The notes beneath the pieces are model-generated. The model was not told the origin of the DNA. It searched no databases and saw only the letters and a program-made list of their open reading frames with translations. Made by a program: the position numbers and the translations under genes. Positions 34,560 through 43,048 of a stretch of DNA of 64,000 bases are shown here, piece after piece. How positions within the stretch are numbered: the first letter of the stretch is position 1; each line of letters starts with the position of its first letter. Origin of the DNA: Verrucomicrobiales bacterium (GTDB taxonomy: Bacteria > Verrucomicrobiota > Verrucomicrobiia > Verrucomicrobiales > DEV007); the NCBI GenBank assembly GCA_029213005.1, contig JARGPI010000010.1, positions 124,001 through 188,000 on the forward strand, written 5' to 3'.

Positions 34560-34615
34560 CCCGTAAGAGCCTTAACAGTTCCCGTAAGAACTATAATAAA
34601 CACCCCCGTAAGAGC
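34560..34615. repeat. Three CCCGTAAGA direct repeats
   Basis: CCCGTAAGAGC at 34560-34570, CCCGTAAGAAC at 34581-34591 and CCCGTAAGAGC at 34605-34615, spaced 21 and 24 bp (about two helical turns). They lie about 75-130 bp beyond the dinG stop. No protein is known for them. Confidence 0.6.
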
Positions 34616-34691
34616 AGCTATAAATTACTAAATCAATTGTAAAGGTCAACTTTTTTGGAAAAAGTTTTATAATTATTTAGTAACTGCGATG

Positions 34692-36677
34692 CTACTCCAC
34701 AATTTCCACAGGAGCGTCCGGCAGAGCGTGTAAGAAGTTTTTGCCGTAGCGCTTCGTGAGAACGCGGTTGTCGAGCAGGACTACCATACCCCGATCATCT
34801 TCGTGGCGAATCAGACGGCCCACGCCCTGCCGAAGCTTCAGAATCGCCTCGGGAACGGAGAATTCCATAAAGGCATTGCCGCCCCGCTCTTCGATCCGCT
34901 CGATCCGGGCCTGAGTGAGAGGATGATCAGGAACCGCAAAAGGCAGCCGGGTGATGATAACATTGCTCAGGGCCGCGCCCGGGACATCCACCCCCGTCCA
35001 GAAACTGTCGGTTCCGAAAAGCACACTGCTTTCGTCCTTTTTGAAGTTATCGATCAGGTAATTCCGCGAAAAGCCCTGCCCCTGAACCAGTAGATTCCAG
35101 CCTTTCTTCTCGAAGAATTTCTCCATTTCGCCGGCAACTTTCTGGAGCAGCTTATAACTGGTGAAGAGAACGAAGGCGCGCCCTTTCGACTGAGTCGTGA
35201 AATGCTCGATCCATTTGATCAGTGACGCTTCGTAAGCTTTATCCCCGGGACTCGGCATGGTCTTAACCAGGTAGATCGACATCTGCTTCTGGTAGTTAAA
35301 GGGACTACCGATCTGAACGCCCTCCGCATTCTCCGCCCCGACCCGGGAACGGAAGTAGTTCATATTCCGGTCCCCCACTCCGAGAGTGGCTGAGGTGAAA
35401 ACTCCGGGACGACCGCTCGTGAAAAAGATGGAACGCAACGTCGGTGAAACATCAACCGGCACGGCATTGAGAGTGAGCGATTCGCGGTCATCTTTTTCGA
35501 CCCAGTAGACACTTTCCTCATCGCTTTGATCGAGAAATGTAGCCAGAGCCGCTCTCGCTTCCCCCAGTTTTCGGGCGAGATCCTGCAGTTCGGCTTTGAG
35601 ACTTTCATTCGCAATATCTGAAACCTCGCGCGCCCGCCGGCTCACCTCGATCAAGCCCGCGCCGAGGGTATCCTCGACAAATTCCGGACGCCGCACCCGG
35701 AACTCCCGACCGTAGTCGCCCCACTTGCAGTTGGATTCCACTTTTTCGAAGAAACCCTCCATCTCATCCATGAGGCGCATCGTGGCCTGACGCCCTTCCA
35801 TATCGCCCGCCACCTGAAAAAGCCCCCGGTTGGATTTCGGATTAAACAGCCGGTTCAATTCAAAGCGCATGCTCGATTTGGAAAAAGAGATTCCCAGAAT
35901 CCGCGCCGCGACCGCTTCCATGGTGTGAGCCTCATCAAAGATCACAAAATCGTTGGGGAAAAGGAAGCCATCCTCGGCATCCTCAAATTCCTGGAGTCCT
36001 CCGAGGAGCGTAAAGAAGAGCGTGTGATTGACCACCACCACATTGGCGGAATTGACCCGCTTTCGGGCTTCCTGATAGTGGCACTTTCCGCTCGGTCCGC
36101 ACTTTTTCGTCGTGCAAACGTGGGGTTCACTGCAAACCAGCCCCCAAACTCTCGGGCTCGGCGAAAACCCAAGTCCCGCCAAAGTGCCGTCCTTTGTCGT
36201 TTCGGCCCATTTAAAAATTGCCTGGAGTTCCTCTTCCTCCGAGGGAGTGAAGAGATCTCCCCCGCCCACCATCGCGGCCTCGAGCCGGACCGGACAGAGA
36301 TAATTTCGTCTCCCCTTCAGGAGCATCGCTTTGAAAGGCTTATCGAGCACCTTTTGAAGCAGAGGAATATCTTTTTTAACCAGTTGTTCCTGCAAATTGA
36401 TCGTGTGCGTGGAGATAATTGCCTTCCGGTGATCCTTCAGCGCCATTTCGACAGCGGGTGCCATGTAGGCGAGGGACTTTCCCACCCCGGTTCCCGCTTC
36501 GACCAGGACCGCTCTCGATTCCGCAAGGGCCCTTGCTGCCGCCACGGCCATCTGTTGCTGCTGGGGCCTGTATTCAAAGTGATCCAGGTGCGACAAATGA
36601 CCGCTTTCGCCGAAAAAATTCGAAGCAAAAGTCGCCAGTTCCGGCTCGCCGGAGGAATGGTCTGAAAGCGATATCAT
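34692..36677 (-). CDS. dinG: DinG-family ATP-dependent DNA helicase
   Basis: 661 residues of the XPD/DinG superfamily 2 helicases, which unwind 5'-3' and act on R-loops and damaged forks. Walker A EAGTGVGKS is at about 60-68. ISTHTINLQEQL is motif Ia and VIFDEAHTME is the DEAH box. Cysteines in NYLCPVR and the CSEPHVCTTKKCGPSGKCHY cluster supply the 4Fe-4S site. C-terminal motifs are LFTSYKLL, FGTDSFWTGVDVPG and RQGVGRLIRHEDDRG. There is no exonuclease domain of the Gram-positive DinG type. Cytoplasmic. It is separated by 115 bp from the DUF1552 gene. Confidence 0.93.
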   Translation of the reverse strand: MISLSDHSSGEPELATFASNFFGESGHLSHLDHFEYRPQQQQMAVAAARALAESRAVLVEAGTGVGKSLAYMAPAVEMALKDHRKAIISTHTINLQEQLVKKDIPLLQKVLDKPFKAMLLKGRRNYLCPVRLEAAMVGGGDLFTPSEEEELQAIFKWAETTKDGTLAGLGFSPSPRVWGLVCSEPHVCTTKKCGPSGKCHYQEARKRVNSANVVVVNHTLFFTLLGGLQEFEDAEDGFLFPNDFVIFDEAHTMEAVAARILGISFSKSSMRFELNRLFNPKSNRGLFQVAGDMEGRQATMRLMDEMEGFFEKVESNCKWGDYGREFRVRRPEFVEDTLGAGLIEVSRRAREVSDIANESLKAELQDLARKLGEARAALATFLDQSDEESVYWVEKDDRESLTLNAVPVDVSPTLRSIFFTSGRPGVFTSATLGVGDRNMNYFRSRVGAENAEGVQIGSPFNYQKQMSIYLVKTMPSPGDKAYEASLIKWIEHFTTQSKGRAFVLFTSYKLLQKVAGEMEKFFEKKGWNLLVQGQGFSRNYLIDNFKKDESSVLFGTDSFWTGVDVPGAALSNVIITRLPFAVPDHPLTQARIERIEERGGNAFMEFSVPEAILKLRQGVGRLIRHEDDRGMVVLLDNRVLTKRYGKNFLHALPDAPVEIVE

Positions 36678-36792
36678 CAGGTGTCGAGACGCACACTCTT
36701 AATTAGGTTCCCCTAATATTCAACGGGAATGCTCCAAAGTTAAGGCGGCCCCGGAATCCGAAACCTCCTCGCAATCTGGTTTTAAGCAAAAA

Positions 36793-38217
36793 TCAGGCGA
36801 GAATATCGGGTGTCCGACGGTGTTTTCGATCCCCCGGTCCGAGCTTATTTTTCGTCCCCATCCCTTCCAACATAGTGTTGTACACATCGATGCCCTCCGC
36901 ACCGAGCTTGGCAAAGCCTCCGGTTTTGAAGCGTCCGTTGGCACCGGTAATCGCGTGGAAAACCCCGGAGAGTTCGCGCTTCACATCGGCATGCCGCCCG
37001 TCGCCCGACTCCGTCGATATTGTGATCAACGAGTTTTCCAGAATCGATTTGCCGTTGGCTTCCATCGAATCAGGCCCATCGAGACGTTGCAGGAAATAAG
37101 CGATCTCCCTCATTTTCATGTGAGCATGCATTCGAAGCTGCTCATTTCTTTTCTCGGGACGGTAGGCGTGCCACCATTCGTGACTGCAGGCTTTATCCCC
37201 GGAAGCGTTCCGCATTTTCGCATCATCAAACTCGTAGCGTTTCTCTCCGTTGTAATGGTATTCACCTTTGAGGCGAATCCTCTCGCCTGCAGCGAGAAAT
37301 GTAAGCGATCCAAAACGCGTCCGATCCATTTGAATCGCAGTGGCATAGAGATCGGCCATCAACCTCCATTCATCGGTCAGCTCTTTGAGAGTGATATCAA
37401 TCCCCTGACCGCCGGGATCGGCCTGACCACCATGCGGAATTCTCGATCCCGGAGGAAGATTCGGCGCACCGTCAACTTTATCCTGCATCGCATAGGAGCG
37501 CTGCTCGAACTCGCGAATCCGGTCGAGATGATCTGCGATCCGGCTTTTCGAAGCTGCGCCAAGTGGTGAGCGGTTTCCCGTAAAGTATTGGTATTGATCC
37601 ACAACCGAATCGAGCACGCTTTGTTTCATTCGCGCTTTCTTATAGTCTTCTTTTCGATCGATCCCGATATTGCCAAAAACCCGGTCAAACACATCGCGCG
37701 GTTTTTCCAGCATCGTCGCCGCAACTGTTCCGTCTTCCTGATAACTGTGGACATAGCGGCTCACCCGGCTCCGCCTGAAGAACGTCCCCCCGATCAAAGT
37801 CGGCACCATGCCCGGCGGCAGCCCTTTCGGGTAGTGGGCTTTTCGGATTATCTGGTCAATTGAGGCGCCCCCGGCACGGGCCTCCCCGTTGGGCGGTTCG
37901 GCGGTGAAGGCTGCCGACGACCCATCAAAATGAGCATTAATTCCTTTCTGATCACAGCGGACGTGATCGACCTCTTTCAAGATGAGCAGCTTGTCAGATA
38001 AGGGCTTCAGTGGCTCCAGAACTCCGTCAAACCCTTCTTCCTGCAGAGGCGCCGGGATTCCCAGACCGAAAAACACATTGAAGGCGCGAACCGGAATGCC
38101 CGCTTTTTCTGCCGCGAATGCAGAACCGATCATCATCTCTTCGAGTAGAGGTAAGCCAATCGCTATTCCGCCTGCTCCGCGCAGCAGTGTCCGCCGTGAT
38201 AGTGGTTCTGATTTCAT
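36793..38217 (-). CDS. DUF1552 Tat-exported protein
   Basis: 474 residues. A twin-arginine signal (SRRTLLRGAGGIAIGLPLLEEM) precedes the DUF1552 body, recognisable from FFGLGIPAPLQEEGFDGVLEPLKPLSDKLLILKEVDHVRCDQKGINAHFDGSSAAFTA, the GGASIDQIIRK segment, DRIREFEQRSYAM and the ISTESGDGRHADVKRELSGVFHAI end. Such proteins always travel with DUF1592/DUF1588 cytochromes in Planctomycetes and Verrucomicrobia; their biochemical role is not established. It begins 5 nt after the cytochrome gene, as the third gene of that operon. Confidence 0.9.
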   Translation of the reverse strand: MKSEPLSRRTLLRGAGGIAIGLPLLEEMMIGSAFAAEKAGIPVRAFNVFFGLGIPAPLQEEGFDGVLEPLKPLSDKLLILKEVDHVRCDQKGINAHFDGSSAAFTAEPPNGEARAGGASIDQIIRKAHYPKGLPPGMVPTLIGGTFFRRSRVSRYVHSYQEDGTVAATMLEKPRDVFDRVFGNIGIDRKEDYKKARMKQSVLDSVVDQYQYFTGNRSPLGAASKSRIADHLDRIREFEQRSYAMQDKVDGAPNLPPGSRIPHGGQADPGGQGIDITLKELTDEWRLMADLYATAIQMDRTRFGSLTFLAAGERIRLKGEYHYNGEKRYEFDDAKMRNASGDKACSHEWWHAYRPEKRNEQLRMHAHMKMREIAYFLQRLDGPDSMEANGKSILENSLITISTESGDGRHADVKRELSGVFHAITGANGRFKTGGFAKLGAEGIDVYNTMLEGMGTKNKLGPGDRKHRRTPDILA

Positions 38218-38222
38218 GAGAG

Positions 38223-40763
38223 TTATTTTTTCTGGATAAGATCACTCAAGGCGATCGCTTCGATTAAACCGTGATAGGTGCCGCCATTTTTCCGATATAG
38301 AGAAATGATTTGCTCCATCGTGCTGAGGTCGTCGGACCGCAGCGGTCGACCAATGGAAAACTGGGTCACTTTCCAGGCGATGGTCTCGCTGACACGGTCG
38401 CTTCCGGCGAGAAGATCCATCAGTTGATTCGAATTTTGGTAGCTGACAGAATCTGGCTGCCCGGGAAAGAGAATCTCTCCATGGTCATGGAGCTGATTTC
38501 CGTGGCTGTCCCGGTGATGAAACGCCCCTACCCCATCGAATTTCTCCAATCCGAAAGCGAGGGGTTCAAATTTGCTATGGCAACCGCCGCACGATTTATT
38601 GGCGATTCGATCTTCCGCAATGGCCCGCTGGGTGAGACCGGATTTTGTCGGCACGGGTGTGGTATCGACACAGGGAGGTGGATCTTTCACTATCGACCGA
38701 AGTATATTATTGAGAACAAAAAGCCCCCGCGTCACCATCGATGCTTCATCGCCTCCAATGGTTAGTATACTTCCCTGTGTGAGGAGGCCGCCCCGCTCCG
38801 GCACTTTGGACAGTTCATGTTTCGTCAGTTGACCATCTCCGGTGTATTTGATGCCGTAATGCTTTGCCAGAGCCGGAGTCAGGTAGGTGATAGGTTCATT
38901 GAGCAGTTTCGACATCGGCAATTTCCGATTCCAGATGACCTCTTCATAATAGGCCAGCGTTTCACTCCGCATATCGTCAGCAAGTCCCGGAGTCCAGTTC
39001 GGAAAGTGTTTTGAGTTCGGCTTCATGTTCTGCAGCCGAGGCAAATTCAACCATTGCTCCGCAAACTGAAGAGAGCGCTGCCGGGCGGGTGGCTCATTGA
39101 GCATCCGCTTAATTTCAGAACGACAGGCATCCCGATCAAACAACTCGCCGCGTTCCGCTTTCTCACGCAGCGTTTCATCAGGAGATGTTCCCCAAATCAT
39201 ATAGCTAAGCCGCGAAGCAAGTTCGTCACCGGTCAGCGAGGAGCGATCACTTTCGATCCGGTAAACAAATCTGGGGGACTGCAACATCGCCTCCAGCAGA
39301 TAAGTCACCGCCTCCTCAAATCCGCCACCGGAACTGACGACCGATGTGGTAATTCCGCGGTAACTGTCGATTTCATACTCTTCAAGCTCGCCACGTAACA
39401 CCCAGGCGCCCATTCGTGAAATCAAAGCCCGCATGTCCTTGTCGTTGACATTGTGTCGACTCCAGAACCGGTTCGCAAATTCGCTGACCCGGATTTTCTC
39501 GACGATGAGTGACGCCAGTTTCGAATAGGCTTCGACGTGTTGGAAATCGACATTCAGGTTGTAGGCAGTATTGCTAAATCCATCAGCTCTCAAGTCCCGG
39601 GGCAATATCTCCAGCGCTTCCCCGGCGATGTCGACACCGAGAGTGGACTTAACGGTCGCGATATACTCATCCACCGTGAGCCGTCTCAGTGTCTTAGTGA
39701 TGTTACGTCCGTGATAGATATAGTTAGCAGGATCCAGGGTACCTTTGATTGACCAATGCGCCCCGCCTTTGACCCAGTTAAGGACCAGCTTTTTTTCTTT
39801 GGCATCAAGCGGAGGCCGCTTGTGAGGCATTTCGTCGCTCTCGATCGATTCCCAGAGGTCCTCAGCATCAATTGAAGCAAAGACCGCTTCCCGTGATGAT
39901 AAATCGAGATCGCCTTTCCGGGTCGAGGCATCGTGACACTCCAGACAGTGATTGGACAAAACCGGAGCAACATGCTCAGAAAAAAGAAGCTCGTTTTCAG
40001 ACTGCTTTTCTTCCGGGGTTGGTTCCCGCTTTTTTGCGGTTGGACCGATCTGGAAATGCTGATCTATCTCGCTCTCTTCAAGACTTCGACTATAGATCGC
40101 GACCAAATGAATCAAGCCGTTCCAGGGGCGATCGCCTGATAACTCATTTCCGATCGCCAGATGATAGTTCTCATCCCAATTTGAAAAATCTCCCCGGATA
40201 TTTTTTTCCGCTTTCCGGGTGCCGTTGATATAAAATCGCCCTTTCCCGCCCTTGTCTTTGGTAAAAACAATATGAGTCAGCCCGTCGTTCACGGTTCCAT
40301 TTCCGGAGGCAATCGAGGGAAGACCATTTCGACTGGTTCCTGTGGTTCTCAATCGGAAATCAAAGGCGGACTTTTCCTGTCCGAGAGTAAAGTTACGTTC
40401 ATTGGTATTTTTCGACAGAGTGAGCAGACGGGCCGGCCCTCCCTGTTTGGGATCGGGCTTTTCCACCCAGGCCTCAACCGTGATCTCCCGGGATTTTTTC
40501 AGAGCTGAGATGAGGCGCTTCGGAACCGTTTTACTTTTCAGGTAGTTCTTCCCGGTGAGTTCGACCGCACTTCCTTTGCGGGAAACCCGGCCTTTGACTT
40601 CCAGATCAATCCCCGGCGTAAGTCCCGAGGAATCCACTACCGAATTACCTTGATCGTTATCGAATACGTAAAGAATCTGGAGATCGCGGTCACTTCTTTC
40701 CTGACCGAAGCTCGACGCCACGGCGATAAAAAACACAGCGATTCCAATTCGAAAGCGATTCAT
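38223..40763 (-). CDS. LamG - cytochrome - DUF1592/DUF1588/DUF1585 protein
   Basis: 846 residues with a Sec signal. Domains by eye: LamG at about 25-240 (ITVEAWVEKPDP, GRFYINGTRKAE, NGLIHLVAIYSRSLEE); a planctomycete-type cytochrome at about 260-330 with Cys273-x2-Cys276-His277 (NHCLECHDAST); a DUF1587 strand region (RRLTVDEYIATVKSTLGVD); DUF1592 (PRFVYRIES, ELASRLSYMIWGTSPDE); DUF1588 (ERGGLLTQGSILTIGGDEASMVTRGLFVLNNI, with a second heme motif CGGCHSKFEPLAFGLEKFDGVG); and DUF1585 at the end. Periplasmic, probably redox. Its ATG overlaps the preceding gene by 4 nt. Confidence 0.92.
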   Translation of the reverse strand: MNRFRIGIAVFFIAVASSFGQERSDRDLQILYVFDNDQGNSVVDSSGLTPGIDLEVKGRVSRKGSAVELTGKNYLKSKTVPKRLISALKKSREITVEAWVEKPDPKQGGPARLLTLSKNTNERNFTLGQEKSAFDFRLRTTGTSRNGLPSIASGNGTVNDGLTHIVFTKDKGGKGRFYINGTRKAEKNIRGDFSNWDENYHLAIGNELSGDRPWNGLIHLVAIYSRSLEESEIDQHFQIGPTAKKREPTPEEKQSENELLFSEHVAPVLSNHCLECHDASTRKGDLDLSSREAVFASIDAEDLWESIESDEMPHKRPPLDAKEKKLVLNWVKGGAHWSIKGTLDPANYIYHGRNITKTLRRLTVDEYIATVKSTLGVDIAGEALEILPRDLRADGFSNTAYNLNVDFQHVEAYSKLASLIVEKIRVSEFANRFWSRHNVNDKDMRALISRMGAWVLRGELEEYEIDSYRGITTSVVSSGGGFEEAVTYLLEAMLQSPRFVYRIESDRSSLTGDELASRLSYMIWGTSPDETLREKAERGELFDRDACRSEIKRMLNEPPARQRSLQFAEQWLNLPRLQNMKPNSKHFPNWTPGLADDMRSETLAYYEEVIWNRKLPMSKLLNEPITYLTPALAKHYGIKYTGDGQLTKHELSKVPERGGLLTQGSILTIGGDEASMVTRGLFVLNNILRSIVKDPPPCVDTTPVPTKSGLTQRAIAEDRIANKSCGGCHSKFEPLAFGLEKFDGVGAFHHRDSHGNQLHDHGEILFPGQPDSVSYQNSNQLMDLLAGSDRVSETIAWKVTQFSIGRPLRSDDLSTMEQIISLYRKNGGTYHGLIEAIALSDLIQKK

Positions 40764-41140
40764 TCCTTTTTCCCCCAGGTGGCCTCGTGCTCATCGAAGT
40801 AGGAATCAGCCTTTGTAATCCCCTCTTTTAACCAGGGAGCCATCTCGGATATCCTTTCGCAGGGAAATTCCATATCGCCTTCGACGATGACGAGATTCCC
40901 GGCATCAAAACGATAGCCCCGGGTCCAGCCCTCACTGCCGTCCTGAGGGAAAAACTCGATCTTTTGGTTCCCGGCATCACCCACCAGCATTTTACCATCC
41001 TGATAGGTTCCGTCTTTGATGTTATAGAACTGAACGATCCGATTGCCCCTGGAGAAATGAAGGTAGTTCCAACCTTCGTCTTCTTTTTCATTCACAAAGC
41101 GCCAGGTGCCATCGAAGTCACTTTTCAGAGGGTTGGTCAT
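40760..41140 (-). CDS. Small unknown protein leading the DUF1592-DUF1552 operon
   Basis: 126 residues, no signal peptide. It looks like a lipocalin-like or small beta-barrel protein from its start (FDGTWRFVNEKEDEGWNYLHFSRGNRIVQFYNIKDGTYQDGKMLVG..IEFFPQDGSEGWTRGYRFDAGNLVIVEGD): alternating strands with a FDGTW opening as in lipocalin-like DUF families. The stop overlaps the next start (ATGA), so it is translationally coupled to the cytochrome gene. Function unknown. Confidence 0.65.
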   Translation of the reverse strand: MTNPLKSDFDGTWRFVNEKEDEGWNYLHFSRGNRIVQFYNIKDGTYQDGKMLVGDAGNQKIEFFPQDGSEGWTRGYRFDAGNLVIVEGDMEFPCERISEMAPWLKEGITKADSYFDEHEATWGKKE

Positions 41141-41295
41141 ATCGAAATAATAACATTCTGACTCGTGAGAATGTCATTAAAAAACTGACATAAAAGCGTA
41201 AGCAAAGTCGAGTTATTTCAGCATTCTTAGAGATTTCCCCGCCATCTTTACATCTCTTGACCCTTTTCCTTCCCGAATTAGGGTTCCTGACTTTT

Positions 41296-41985
41296 ATGAA
41301 ACCGAAATTTATCACTCTGGCGTCTGCTGTGACCGTTGGCGCAATCCTTCCGTTTTTCGCCCCTGCCCAGGACGGGAAGCCGACCAGTCTTGAGGACCGC
41401 ATCAGTTACGCTTACGGCGTGGTGGTGGCAAAGGATTTGAGAGATCGCGGTCTGCCGATCAATAAAGACCAGTTCATGGCAGCGTTCTCCGCGGTCTTCT
41501 CAGAAGGTGAAATTTTGATGACTGAAAAGGAGATCGGAAAAGCGTTTGATGAAAACCAACTCCGAATGGATGAGCAAAATGCGACGGGAGAGGAGAAAGC
41601 CAACCTTGAGGCCGGTGTGAAATTTTTAACGGAAAACGCGAAGAAAGAAGGCATCAAAACAACCGAACGCGGCCTGCAGTATGAAGTTCTTAAAGAAGGC
41701 GAAGGCCCCAAACCTGCGGCTGAAAACACTGTAAAAGTCCACTATCACGGGACTTTGATCGACGGGACTGTTTTCGACAGTTCAGTGGAGCGCGGCGAGC
41801 CTATTTCATTTCCATTAGACCGCGTCATTCCCGGGTGGACCGAAGGTCTCCAACTGATGTCCGTGGGAAGTAAATACCGCCTCTTCATTCCTTATTACCT
41901 TGCCTATGGCGATGCGGCTGCCGGACCGAAAATCAAGCCTTACAGCGCTTTGGTCTTTGAAGTGGAGTTGCTGGAGATTCAGTAA
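41296..41985 (+). CDS. FKBP-type peptidyl-prolyl isomerase, exported (FkpA/Mip-like)
   Basis: 229 residues from the ATG at 41296, chosen because the Sec signal (ITLASAVTVGAILPFFAPAQ) follows directly. The N-terminal helical dimerisation domain (DRISYAYGVVVAKDLRDRG, DQFMAAFSAVFSEGE, MTEKEIGKAFDENQ) is of the FkpA/Mip type. The C-terminal FKBP domain is complete: TVKVHYHGTLIDGTVFDSSVERGEPISFPLDRVIPGWTEGLQLMSVGSKYRLFIPYYLAYGD. It speeds proline isomerisation during folding of envelope proteins. Periplasmic. Confidence 0.93.
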   Translation: MKPKFITLASAVTVGAILPFFAPAQDGKPTSLEDRISYAYGVVVAKDLRDRGLPINKDQFMAAFSAVFSEGEILMTEKEIGKAFDENQLRMDEQNATGEEKANLEAGVKFLTENAKKEGIKTTERGLQYEVLKEGEGPKPAAENTVKVHYHGTLIDGTVFDSSVERGEPISFPLDRVIPGWTEGLQLMSVGSKYRLFIPYYLAYGDAAAGPKIKPYSALVFEVELLEIQ

Positions 41986-42008
41986 AAAGTGACAGGGGGA
42001 ACCATCCT

Positions 42009-42971
42009 ATGGAAAAAACATCTAATTCAATGAACCGCCGACAGTTACTGGCTTCGGCGGGCGTCGTTTCCGCGGCAGGGATTGGCGCAGCGCCATCTTT
42101 TGTGAGCGCCGCCGCGCCCGAGCCGACTCCGGGCAAATTCCGCTACAGCCTGAATATGTCGACAATCATGGGGCAGAACCTCGATGCGGCTCAGGAGATC
42201 GATGTGGCGGGAAAAGCCGGTTACGATGCGATCGAGCCCTGGTTCCGCCGGATCAATAAATATGTGGCAGACGGAGGATCGCTCAAAGATTTAAAGAAAC
42301 GGATCGATGATCACGGGTTAACCGTCGAAAGTGCAATCGGATTTGCTCAATGGATCGTGAATGATCCGGAAAAGCGGAAGGCCGGTCTGGAAGAAGCGAA
42401 GCGGGATATGGGTACCATTGCACAACTTGGCGGAATCCGCATCGCAGCACCTCCCGCGGGTTCCAACGCCAAAGACATGGTCACCCTCGACGATGCAGCT
42501 GAGCGGTATCGGGCTCTTCTTGAATTAGGTGAGGAAATGGGAGTCGACTGCCAAATTGAAATGTGGGGCGGTCACCCGGTGATCGGCACCATGGAAAAAG
42601 CGATTTATGTAGCGATCGCCTCGGGGCATCCCCGGGCTTGTTTTCTGGGCGATGTCTATCACACCTACAAAGGAGGCTCCTCCTTTGACTCAATTTTGTT
42701 GCTCGGCCCCGGCGCGCTCAAAAATTATCACATGAACGATTATCCGGCCGATCCCCCAAGGGAAACGATCAAAGATAAGGACCGGGTTTTCACCGGAGAC
42801 GGCATTGCTCCGATGGATAAGATTCTTCAGCATTTTGACGCGGTGGGTGCCCGTCCCTGCCTGTCACTTGAGCTATTTAACCAGTCGTACTGGGAAATGC
42901 CGGCCGAAGAATGCGCCAAAATCGGACTCGATAAGATGAAGGAATGCGTCGCCTCCGCCGGGTTGGAATAA
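42009..42971 (+). CDS. Tat-exported TIM-barrel sugar isomerase/epimerase-like protein
   Basis: 320 residues. A Tat signal (MNRRQLLASAGVVSAAGIG) is preceded by seven residues. The body is an AP-endonuclease-2/xylose isomerase-like TIM barrel: YDAIEPWFRRINKYVADGGSLKDLKKRIDDHGL, GGIRIAAPPAG, DCQIEMWGGHP, CFLGDVYHTYKGGSSFDSI, YHMNDYP and CLSLELFNQSYW, with Glu, Asp/His and Glu in metal-ligand positions. These act on keto-sugars, inosose or hydroxypyruvate. It is convergent with a Gfo/Idh dehydrogenase, the usual partner family in polyol catabolism. GACAGGGGGAACC is a strong ribosome site. Confidence 0.87.
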   Translation: MEKTSNSMNRRQLLASAGVVSAAGIGAAPSFVSAAAPEPTPGKFRYSLNMSTIMGQNLDAAQEIDVAGKAGYDAIEPWFRRINKYVADGGSLKDLKKRIDDHGLTVESAIGFAQWIVNDPEKRKAGLEEAKRDMGTIAQLGGIRIAAPPAGSNAKDMVTLDDAAERYRALLELGEEMGVDCQIEMWGGHPVIGTMEKAIYVAIASGHPRACFLGDVYHTYKGGSSFDSILLLGPGALKNYHMNDYPADPPRETIKDKDRVFTGDGIAPMDKILQHFDAVGARPCLSLELFNQSYWEMPAEECAKIGLDKMKECVASAGLE

Positions 42972-42983
42972 AACGCTCCACGG

Positions 42984-43023
42984 GCAAAAAAAAACGAGGC
43001 AGCAATTCACTTGCTGCCTCGCT
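42984..43023 (-). terminator. Terminator of the Gfo/Idh gene (A/T-tract on the minus strand)
   Basis: CGAGGCAGCAA and TTGCTGCCTCG form an 11-bp stem around TTCAC. The eight-base A-tract on the plus strand reads as a U-tract for transcription from the minus strand, so it mainly ends the dehydrogenase gene. Confidence 0.88.
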
Positions 43024-43048
43024 TCAAATTGGTTGCTGGAATCAGTAA

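Larger units (their letters stand above)
33979..34691. other. 713-bp intergenic region between dinG and nsrR
   Basis: No gene is supported here. It holds a perfect inverted repeat at 34049-34078 and three CCCGTAAGA repeats at 34560-34615, and is AT-rich next to dinG (34620-34685). A 175-codon frame at 34039-34566 exists, but it begins inside the hairpin, has no ribosome site, and its product lacks any family resemblance. Confidence 0.6.

Noticed and set aside
34039..34566. 175-codon plus-strand reading frame
   Set aside because: Starts inside a perfect hairpin, lacks a ribosome site, and its product has no signal, domain or compositional resemblance to the neighbouring genes.
35925..36665. 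246-codon plus-strand frame opposite dinG
   Set aside because: Antisense to conserved helicase motifs.
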